Assembly: GCF_021654135.1 (NCBI RefSeq)
Contig: NZ_JAKGSD010000027.1
Coordinates: 1 to 64,000 of the forward strand
Length of the DNA: 64,000 bases
Direction: 5' to 3'
Source of the DNA: Amycolatopsis tucumanensis
Lineage (GTDB): Bacteria > Actinomycetota > Actinomycetes > Mycobacteriales > Pseudonocardiaceae
Below the pieces are notes generated by a model, which saw only the letters and a program-made list of their open reading frames with translations, was not told the origin of the DNA and ran no database searches. A program made the translations under genes and the position numbers. This document shows positions 58,299-64,000 of the stretch, piece after piece (position 1 is the first letter of the stretch; each line of letters opens with the position of its first letter).

Positions 58299-58344
58299 GG
58301 ACTGCCCGCCCGGACCGGCCTGCCGGAGGTCCCGCGTGCCCGCC

Positions 58345-58612
58345 GCCGGCTTCGGCAGCCAAAGGCTGAGCGAAACTCCCCGGACGTACCCGCCAGCCCT
58401 CACACGGAACCCGACCTCGGCAGCCAAACGCCGAGCGGAACTCCCCGAACGCGCCCGCCAAACCCCCACACGGAACCCCGCCTCGGCAGCCGAAAGGCTG
58501 AGCAGAACCTCCCGGACGCGTCCGCCAGACCTTCACACGGAAACCCGGCCTCGGCAGCCAAACGCTGAGCGAAACGCCCCGAACGCGCCCGCCAGACTCC
58601 CAGGCGAAGCGT
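58345..58612. repeat. Four tandem copies of a 65- to 68-bp unit
   Basis: TCGGCAGCC starts at 58352, 58417, 58483 and 58551 (spacing 65, 66, 68). Each unit continues with AAA-or-GAA, (GG/CG)CTGAGC or CCGAGC, GAAC/AAAC, CTCCCCG-like, CCGCCAGAC-like and CACACGGAA words. They fill the 317-bp gap between the convergent TetR and DUF5709 genes; no gene lies within. Confidence 0.8.
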
Positions 58613-58615
58613 CGC

Positions 58616-59035
58616 TCAGCGCTCGTCGATCCGGATCGTGTGCATCGCGGCCTCCTCGGCCGACGCGCCGGCTCCGTCGACGCCGATGTCGCGCGCGTAG
58701 AGGTCCACCTCCGCCTCACCGTCGGCCAGCGCGATCAACCGGCCGGTCCGCGCGTCGCCGACCTCGTCGTCCAGCAGTTCGCCGTCCGTGTCGTACGTGT
58801 CGCCGAGGCCGTCACCCTCATCGGATTCGGACTCGGCCACCTCGCGCGCCAGCCGCTCGGACAGCCCCTCGCCCGTCGCCTCCTCGCGCGCCGTCGTGCC
58901 CCAGCCCTGCGAGGCCCACGGCCGTTCCGCCGCCGAGTAGCCCTCGTCCAGCGGGTCGTCCGGCCCCCTGGTGTCCAATGTGTCCGACGCGTCCAGTTGC
59001 TCGTAGACGTCGTCGTCGATCTCGTCGCGGTCCAT
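58616..59035 (-). CDS. DUF5709 protein
   Basis: 139 residues from ATG 59035. Strongly acidic: 'DDVYEQLDASDTLDTRGPDD', 'LDEGYSAAERPWASQGWGTT', 'GDTYDTDGELLDDEVGDART' and the end 'GASAEEAAMHTI'. The family is restricted to actinomycetes and is of unknown function, often stress-associated. Its ribosome-binding site GGGAG lies inside one arm of a perfect 16-bp hairpin just upstream, so translation may be gated. Confidence 0.85.
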   Translation of the reverse strand: MDRDEIDDDVYEQLDASDTLDTRGPDDPLDEGYSAAERPWASQGWGTTAREEATGEGLSERLAREVAESESDEGDGLGDTYDTDGELLDDEVGDARTGRLIALADGEAEVDLYARDIGVDGAGASAEEAAMHTIRIDER

Positions 59036-59038
59036 GGT

Positions 59039-59088
59039 GCGCTCCCGTTCGTGCAAGCCTGCGCACAGCATCGCACGAACGGGAGCGC
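59039..59088 (-). terminator. Perfect 16-bp hairpin between ADH operon and DUF5709
   Basis: GCGCTCCCGTTCGTGC (59039-59054) and GCACGAACGGGAGCGC (59073-59088) with an 18-nt loop. It begins 5 bp after the ADH stop (59094), so it can end that operon. Its downstream arm also covers the GGGAG site four to eleven bases before the DUF5709 ATG, so in read-through RNA it would block that site. Confidence 0.7.
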
Positions 59089-59093
59089 GGGCA

Positions 59094-60119
59094 TCAGGGC
59101 GTCAGGATCGCGCGGCCCCGGATGCGACCCGCGTCGAGGTCGTCGATCGCGTCCTGGAACCGCTCCAGCGGGTACTTCGTGGTGTGCAGCCGCACCTTCC
59201 CCTGCGCCGCGAGCACCATCAGCTCGCACAGGTCGGTGTAGGAACCGACCAGGTTGCCGATGAAGTTGATCTCCGTGGAGATGATGTCGATCGTCGGCAC
59301 GTCGATGTTCTCGCCGTACCCGACCACGTGGTAGTCGCCCGCCCGGCGCAGCATCCCGACCCCGTCGCGCGTCGCGCCGCCCTCGCCGACGAAGTCCAGC
59401 ACCACCTCGGCCCCCGCGCCGCCGGTCAGGTCCAGCACCTCCTCCACCTGCCGCCCCTCGGCGACGACCCCGTGGTCCGCGCCGATCGACACGGCCAGCT
59501 TCACCGCGTCCGGGTTGCGGTCGACCACGATCAGCTCGGCCGCGGTGAGCGCCTTGAGCACCTGGATGCCGATGTGCCCGAGCCCGCCCGCGCCGATCAC
59601 CACGCACCGGTTCCCCGGCCGCAACCGCCGCGCCGCCTTGGCCGCCGCGTGGTAGGCGGTGAGCCCGGCGTCGGCCAGCGCGGCGACGTCGGCCGGCTCC
59701 AGCGAGTCGTCGATGCGCACCACGCTGCGCGCCGAGGTCTTCAGGTACTCGGCGTACCCGCCGTGCGTGTCGATGCCCGGGAACGCGCTCGCCGAGCAGT
59801 GCACGTCGTCCCCGGACCGGCACGCGGCGCACAGCCCGCAGGTGATCAGCGGGTGCACGATGACCTTGTCGCCCTCCGCGACGTTGGTGACCGCGCTGCC
59901 GACGGCGTGCACCCAGCCGGCGTTCTCGTGGCCGATCGTGTAGGGCAGGGTGACGCCGGACTTCTCCGCCCACTGCCCTTCCAGGATGTGGATGTCGGTG
60001 CGGCACACCCCGGCGCCGCCGATCTTCACGACGACGTCCCAGGGCCCGGTGACCTCCGGCTCCGGCACCTCGGTCATCCGCAGGTTCTCGTGGTAGCCCA
60101 CGACCTGTACTGCCTTCAC
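59094..60119 (-). CDS. Zinc-dependent alcohol dehydrogenase
   Basis: 341 residues from GTG 60119, overlapping the DUF59 gene stop (GTGA). Catalytic zinc region 'GAGVCRTDIHILEGQW' and 'GHENAGWVHAVG'; structural zinc C-x2-C-x2-C-x7-C in 'ITCGLCAACRSGDDVHC'; 'VIGAGGLGHIGIQVLKAL' nucleotide fold with 'VVDRNPDA' (NAD). In propane and phenol monooxygenase clusters an ADH of this type oxidises the alcohol product. Third gene after amidohydrolase and DUF59. Confidence 0.9.
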   Translation of the reverse strand: MKAVQVVGYHENLRMTEVPEPEVTGPWDVVVKIGGAGVCRTDIHILEGQWAEKSGVTLPYTIGHENAGWVHAVGSAVTNVAEGDKVIVHPLITCGLCAACRSGDDVHCSASAFPGIDTHGGYAEYLKTSARSVVRIDDSLEPADVAALADAGLTAYHAAAKAARRLRPGNRCVVIGAGGLGHIGIQVLKALTAAELIVVDRNPDAVKLAVSIGADHGVVAEGRQVEEVLDLTGGAGAEVVLDFVGEGGATRDGVGMLRRAGDYHVVGYGENIDVPTIDIISTEINFIGNLVGSYTDLCELMVLAAQGKVRLHTTKYPLERFQDAIDDLDAGRIRGRAILTP

Positions 60120-60823
60120 GACACCTTCTCCTTCACGGGTGACTGGTCCGCCGCCGACTCCGGGTAACGCGTCCGGAGCAGGCCGCGGCAGAAATGGGCG
60201 TTGCCGTCGATCGAAATGCGGATGGACCGCGCGAACTGCAGCCGCAGCGGCACTTCCTCGCGCGGGTAGCGGTTGCCGTCGTCGTCGACGAGCGCGAACG
60301 CCGACGGCTCGGTGCTCAGGCCGAGCGCCTCGCGGCGGCGCAGCAGCGCGGTCGTCGCCGGGCCGGGCGGCAGATCGCCGAGGACGACGTCGTGCAGCTC
60401 GTCCTCGGGCAGGCCCGCCCGCAACATCGCGGTGAGCACGCGTTCCATCGCCGCGGTGTGCGCCTTGCGGCGGAACGTGGCGCGCAGCTCCGCCAGGCTC
60501 TCCTCGGCCTCGTGCCCGAAGGTGCCGCGGTAGCCGGCGTCCGCGGCGAGCCCGCGGTTGATCAGGTCCGAGTCGTGGTGGTCGTCGAGGAACACCGCGA
60601 CCTCGCCGATGCCCGGAAGCGCGGACAACGCGTCCTTGGCGTCGGAGGCCATCAGGTAGGCGAAGTTCGGCGAGCAGAACGACGTCGGCAGCCGCAGGTG
60701 CACGGTCACGGCGGATCCGGACACCTCCAGGGACCGCACGAACCCGAGGTCGGTGATGGGTTCGTCCAGCTCGGGGTCGATCACGGTGTCCAGCGCGCGG
60801 CGGGCCTGTGCTTCGGTGACCAT
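60116..60823 (-). CDS. DUF59/MIP18-domain iron-sulfur assembly-like protein
   Basis: 235 residues from ATG 60823 (GTG 60826 also in frame), overlapping the amidohydrolase stop. N-terminal MIP18 domain: 'ALDTVIDPELDEPITDLGFVRSLEV', 'VHLRLPTSFCSPNFAYLMAS' with one conserved Cys, 'LPGIGEVAVFLDDH'. The remaining 130 residues are specific to proteins in diiron monooxygenase clusters, where they are thought to aid metal-centre or complex assembly. Confidence 0.85.
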   Translation of the reverse strand: MVTEAQARRALDTVIDPELDEPITDLGFVRSLEVSGSAVTVHLRLPTSFCSPNFAYLMASDAKDALSALPGIGEVAVFLDDHHDSDLINRGLAADAGYRGTFGHEAEESLAELRATFRRKAHTAAMERVLTAMLRAGLPEDELHDVVLGDLPPGPATTALLRRREALGLSTEPSAFALVDDDGNRYPREEVPLRLQFARSIRISIDGNAHFCRGLLRTRYPESAADQSPVKEKVS

Positions 60824-61836
60824 CACGCCACCGCCACGGCCTGCGGCTCCTCACGCGGGAGCTGCAGCTCGGCGGGGACCGGGATGTCGTACATCGCGGC
60901 CGCGTTGAGCCCGAGGATCTTCTTCTTCTGCGCGGTGGTCAGCGGTGCGTACTCGGTCATGTCCTCCGGGATCTGGAAGTCGACGAACCGCTCGACCAGC
61001 CACCGCGGCGTCCAGAGCGCGTAGTCGCTGGAGAACTGGATGCGGTTCTCGTCCAGCCAGTACAGCAGTTCGCCGATGATCTGCGCGAAGTACCGCGGCC
61101 GGGTGTGGATGAACGGGATCGCGACGGCGAGTCCGGCGTGGACGTTGGGCTCCTGCGTGGCGATCCAGCAGAAGTCCTCCAGCCGCGGCAGGCCGCAGTG
61201 CTCGACGACGAAGTTCAGGTCGGGGAAGTCGGTGGCGACCTTGTCGATGTCGGCGACGTCGAAGGCGTCCCGGTCCAGCGGCCGGATCGTCGGTCCCTTG
61301 TGGACGTGGATGTTGCGGATGCCCAGTTCCTGCGCGGCTTCCAGGTACTTGTAGGACCAGGGATCGTCCAGTTTGTATCCGCGGGAATCGCCCTGCCATT
61401 CGGCGGTGTAGAGCTTGACGCCCTTGAGGCCGAACCGTTCCGTGTCGCGGCGCAGCTGGTCCAGCCCGGCCTGCTCGAAGCGCGGGTCCCAGAAGTGGTT
61501 GTAGGTCAGCTTGTCCGGGTGGGCCTGGGCGAGCGCGAAGGCCTCCTCGGTCTGGCCGAAGCCGCGCTCGTAGAAGGCGCCCAGGTGGGCGGGCTGGAAG
61601 ATGGCGTGGTCGACGTAGCCGTCTTCGAACAGGTCCTTCATCAGCCGCGCGCCGCCCTGGTAGAGGTAGTCCTCGTAGGGCCACACCTCGGACTCCGGGC
61701 TGAGGTTGCGGTGGTAGTCGTAGAAGCAGTCGATGAACTGCTTGCCGTGGATGTTGCGCTGGTTCTCCGGGCGGGCGTCCCACAGCGCGATGTGGGCGTC
61801 GACGATGAAGTAGTTCTCGCCGTCCTTGGTGTACAT
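60823..61836 (-). CDS. Amidohydrolase-family protein of monooxygenase-cluster type
   Basis: 337 residues. The start 'MYTKDGENYFIVDAHIALWD' and 'FIDCFYDYHRNLSPES', 'DGYVDHAIFQPAHLGAFYE' match the amidohydrolase encoded beside actinobacterial propane/phenol monooxygenases (prm/mim clusters). The usual DxHxH metal motif is reduced to Asp13-Ala-His15-Ile-Ala17: the second His is lost. Other ligands remain plausible ('IHVHKG', 'VVEHCGLP', 'FSSDYALW'). First gene of the amidohydrolase-DUF59-ADH operon. Confidence 0.85.
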   Translation of the reverse strand: MYTKDGENYFIVDAHIALWDARPENQRNIHGKQFIDCFYDYHRNLSPESEVWPYEDYLYQGGARLMKDLFEDGYVDHAIFQPAHLGAFYERGFGQTEEAFALAQAHPDKLTYNHFWDPRFEQAGLDQLRRDTERFGLKGVKLYTAEWQGDSRGYKLDDPWSYKYLEAAQELGIRNIHVHKGPTIRPLDRDAFDVADIDKVATDFPDLNFVVEHCGLPRLEDFCWIATQEPNVHAGLAVAIPFIHTRPRYFAQIIGELLYWLDENRIQFSSDYALWTPRWLVERFVDFQIPEDMTEYAPLTTAQKKKILGLNAAAMYDIPVPAELQLPREEPQAVAVA

Positions 61837-61920
61837 CAGTCCGGGTCCTTCCGACGTGGCGACCGTGGCACGTGCACCGGTGACGGTAGGTAGCCGGGCG
61901 CCGCGGCGGGCCCGCGTGGC

Positions 61921-61935
61921 GTCTCAATATGAGAC
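61921..61935. promoter_or_regulatory. Palindrome between amidohydrolase operon and activator gene
   Basis: GTCTCA-ATA-TGAGAC, perfect 6-bp arms, 85 bp upstream of the amidohydrolase start and 77 bp before the activator gene. Probable binding site of the AcoR-like regulator. Confidence 0.55.
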
Positions 61936-62011
61936 AGTCGGACGACCTGCCTGTCCGGCGCGGCGCGGTAGCCTCGCCGGAAGACGCAACGATGCGGACG
62001 GGAGGTCGCCG

Positions 62012-63424
62012 ATGGTGGATCAGCGGGCGGTCCTGCCGCCCCGGCTGGCCGCGTCCTGGCAGCGCAGCAGGCAGTACGGGGTGTCACCGGAGACGGTGCG
62101 GCCGGCGTTCACCGGCACCGTCGACCACGATTCGCTGTTCTTCGAGTGCGGCCAGGAGGTGCTCTCCGGCCTGCACACCACCCTGGCCAACGAACCGGTC
62201 AGCCTGATGCTCACCGACAGTGACGGCCTGGTGCTGAGCCGGCTGTGCGACGACAGCACCATCCTCCGTTCGCTGGACCGCGTCCACCTGGCGCCGGGCT
62301 TCTCCTACGCGGAGCGCGACGCCGGCACCAACGGGCTCGGCCTCGCGCTGGCCGACCGCGCCCCGTCGCTGGTGTCCGCCGAGGAGCACTACTGCACGGG
62401 CCTGTGGGGCTACACGTGCGCCGCCGCGCCGGTGCTGGAGCCGGGCACGAACCGGCTCATCGGCAGCGTCAACCTGACCACGTGGTCGAAGTCGTCGAAG
62501 GAGCTGCTGCTCGCGCTGGCCCAGGCCGCGGCTGGCAACACGGCGGCGCTGATGCTCGCCCGGTCGCACGGCCACCTCGCGCCGCCGGGCCCGCGTGGCG
62601 AGGTGTTCCGCGTCTACTCCGACCGGCTGCCCGACGTCGCGGCGAACCTGTCGACCGTATGGTCCGACGCGCTCGCCGAGGCCCGCGCGGCAATGGAGCA
62701 CGGCCGCGTGGTGTGCGTGACCGGCGAGCCGGGCAGCGGGAAGGCCGCGCTGGCGTCGATGGCCCGCCGGTCGGTGCGCCCGCGGGAACGCGTCCTCAAC
62801 GCCCGGCCGCCCGCGCCGCAGGACGCGGCGTCGTGGCTGGCGCTGTGGACGCCGGAGGTGGGCAAGGCCGACACGTGCGTGATCCTCTCCGGCGCCGACG
62901 CGCTGCCCGCCTACGCGGCGGAGGAGCTGGCCGCGCTGTTCGCCGGGGCGCGCGGCGGGTTCGTGATGACGGCCGCGGACCACGCGGGCGTGCCGGACGC
63001 GCTGCGGGCCCTGGTCGACGCGGTGGTCGAGGTGCCGGCGCTGCGGTACCGGCCGGACGACGTCCTCCCGCTGGCCGGGCACTTCGCGCGGGAGAGCCGC
63101 GGCCGCCCGGTCACCTTCACCCCGGCCGCGTCGCGGGCGCTGACCGCCTACCCGTGGCCGGGCAACGTCCGGCAGCTGCGGCAGGTGGTGCGCGAGGCGG
63201 TGGCGCGGGCCGACGTCGTGGACACCCGGCACCTGCCGCCGGAGGTGTTCACCAGCCCCGGCCGCCGCCTGACGCGGATGGAGGCCGTGGAGCGCGACGA
63301 AATCGTGCGCTGCCTGACCAAACCGGGCACGACGGCCGCGCAGGTGGCGTCGATGCTGGGCATGAGCCGCGCCACGGTGTACCGCAAGATCGCCCAGTAC
63401 GGGATCAAGGTGCCGCGCCGGTAG
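62012..63424 (+). CDS. AcoR-like GAF activator with degenerate AAA+ domain
   Basis: 470 residues, GGGAGG seven bases before ATG 62012. GAF-type sensory region about 50-200 ('LMLTDSDGLVLSRLCDDSTI', 'GTNGLGLALADRAPSLVSAEEHY', 'APVLEPGTNRLIGSVNLTTW'). An AAA+ remnant follows with Walker A 'GEPGSGKAAL' but no GAFTGA loop and no clear Walker B. A Fis-type HTH is at the C-terminus ('TAAQVASMLGMSRATVYRKIAQYGI'). Actinobacterial relatives without sigma-54 contact loops activate diiron monooxygenase and aldehyde metabolism operons. Divergent from the amidohydrolase operon. Confidence 0.87.
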   Translation: MVDQRAVLPPRLAASWQRSRQYGVSPETVRPAFTGTVDHDSLFFECGQEVLSGLHTTLANEPVSLMLTDSDGLVLSRLCDDSTILRSLDRVHLAPGFSYAERDAGTNGLGLALADRAPSLVSAEEHYCTGLWGYTCAAAPVLEPGTNRLIGSVNLTTWSKSSKELLLALAQAAAGNTAALMLARSHGHLAPPGPRGEVFRVYSDRLPDVAANLSTVWSDALAEARAAMEHGRVVCVTGEPGSGKAALASMARRSVRPRERVLNARPPAPQDAASWLALWTPEVGKADTCVILSGADALPAYAAEELAALFAGARGGFVMTAADHAGVPDALRALVDAVVEVPALRYRPDDVLPLAGHFARESRGRPVTFTPAASRALTAYPWPGNVRQLRQVVREAVARADVVDTRHLPPEVFTSPGRRLTRMEAVERDEIVRCLTKPGTTAAQVASMLGMSRATVYRKIAQYGIKVPRR

Positions 63425-63439
63425 GTACGCTCCCGCGTC

Positions 63440-63949
63440 ATGCCCACCGAACGTCCCGAGATCCCGACCGTCGGCGGTGAACGCGAACTGCTGCGCGCCC
63501 ACCTCGAATACCACCGCGCCACGCTGGCCTGGAAGTGCGACGGACTGTCCGATGCGGACCTGCGCAAGCAGTCGATGCCGCCGTCGACGCTGTCGCTGCT
63601 CGGGCTGGTGCGGCACATGGCCGAGGTCGAGCGCGCGTGGTTCCGGCGGACGATCAACGGGGAGACCGAGCTGCCGCTGGTGTGGTCGGACGAGGGCGAC
63701 TTCCAGGTGGCCTACGACGCGCGGGAGTCGACGCGGTCGGAGGCGTTCGCGGCGTGGCAGGCCGAGGTCGAGCACGCGCGGCGCATCGAGGCGGCGGCCG
63801 GGTCGCTCGACCTGGTCGTGCACTCGCCGCGCTGGGGCGCCGACGTGTCGCTGCGCGCGGTGATGCTGCACATGATCCACGAGTACGCCCGGCACAACGG
63901 GCACGCGGACTTCCTGCGCGAGGGCGTCGACGGGGTCACCGGCGCCTGA
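63440..63949 (+). CDS. DinB/DUF664-family protein (mycothiol transferase-like)
   Basis: 169 residues. 'ERELLRAHLEYHRATLAWKCDGLSDADLRKQSMPPSTLSLLGLVRHMAEVERAWF' is the DUF664 signature; a His in 'LVRHMAE' and the pair in 'MLHMIHEYARHNGHADFLRE' form the metal site. DinB-like proteins of actinomycetes act as mycothiol-dependent transferases. It starts 15 bp after the activator gene on the same strand. Confidence 0.9.
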   Translation: MPTERPEIPTVGGERELLRAHLEYHRATLAWKCDGLSDADLRKQSMPPSTLSLLGLVRHMAEVERAWFRRTINGETELPLVWSDEGDFQVAYDARESTRSEAFAAWQAEVEHARRIEAAAGSLDLVVHSPRWGADVSLRAVMLHMIHEYARHNGHADFLREGVDGVTGA

Positions 63950-63956
63950 CGTGCGA

Positions 63957-63974
63957 ACCGCGCCGCGGCGCGGT
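63957..63974. terminator. 18-bp perfect palindrome after DinB-like gene
   Basis: ACCGCGCCG-CGGCGCGGT, perfect dyad without loop, 8 bp after the stop at 63949. May end transcription or be a binding site. The last 26 bases of the window hold no complete element. Confidence 0.4.
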
Positions 63975-64000
63975 AGGTGTGGTGTCGTGGACCCGGCACA

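Noticed and set aside
1..64000. tRNA, rRNA, CRISPR array, insertion sequence or origin of replication
   Set aside because: No transposase signature, regular spacer-repeat array, DnaA-box cluster or cloverleaf was seen by eye; short tRNAs could still be missed without a covariance search.

Overview
This is a roughly 72% GC chromosomal segment from an actinomycete. F420-type LLM monooxygenases, an EthR-like TetR regulator, MmyB-type XRE regulators paired with SDR or NmrA enzymes, an Asp23/AmaP operon, DUF5709/DUF5994/DUF6221 proteins, several possible leaderless GTG/ATG starts and two ClgR-type boxes all fit Pseudonocardiaceae, probably Amycolatopsis or a close relative. The genus is inference. 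I saw no rRNA, tRNA, CRISPR array or replication origin.

Layout. 1-13 kb: mixed housekeeping and accessory genes (MFS exporter tail, HD protein, metallo-beta-lactamase-fold hydrolase followed by decayed copies of its own 3' end, XRE/NmrA pair, GT-C membrane protein, LysE exporter, CAP-domain protein, XRE/SDR pair sharing a 20-bp upstream motif, SDR-TetR-SDR group, DUF305 lipoprotein). 12.3-18.5 kb: nucleoside hydrolase, small enzymes, Acg-type nitroreductase, SDR, and a stand-alone clpP behind two ClgR-like boxes. 18.5-26.3 kb: NarL-type two-component system directly downstream of a five-gene catabolic operon (ALDH, LLM monooxygenase, PaaK-like ligase, Zn-ADH, ACMSD-like amidohydrolase). 26.4-31.3 kb: cupin/RibD-like/DUF1801 operon divergent from a MarR gene, an MHS transporter-IclR pair, and a LapA-domain protein. 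31.4-35.5 kb: tightly overlapping Asp23 envelope-stress operon with a B12-binding radical SAM gene at its end. 35.7-39.2 kb: DUF5994-GNAT pair, then a predicted NucA/NucB nuclease toxin with a SUKH immunity protein. 39.3-43.4 kb: SDR/LLM/acyl-CoA synthetase operon divergent from its likely TetR regulator. 43.5-45.6 kb: a decayed, probably phage-derived island (HNH endonuclease with compensating frameshifts, DUF6221 remnant) holding an intact HicAB toxin-antitoxin pair. 45.6-57.4 kb: a large catabolic region: VOC/82-aa protein/alpha-beta hydrolase operon with TetR; a salicylyl-CoA-hydroxylase-like FAD enzyme with an aryl-AMP ligase and a maleate-isomerase-like protein; and divergently a HyuA/HyuB carboxylase-type pair. 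57.7-64 kb: TetR, tandem repeats, DUF5709, then the ADH/DUF59/amidohydrolase trio that normally accompanies propane or phenol diiron monooxygenases, with an AcoR-like activator but no monooxygenase in the window, and a DinB-like protein.

How the genes work together. The strongest theme is catabolism of aromatic or carbonyl compounds through CoA or AMP activation, flavin or F420 oxygenation and aldehyde/alcohol oxidation, in at least four operons each next to its own regulator and often a palindromic operator. The second theme is conflict and envelope stress (NucA/SUKH, HicAB, Asp23 operon, ClgR-type clpP). The third is a series of 41- to 155-bp degenerate tandem repeats at the 3' ends of genes.
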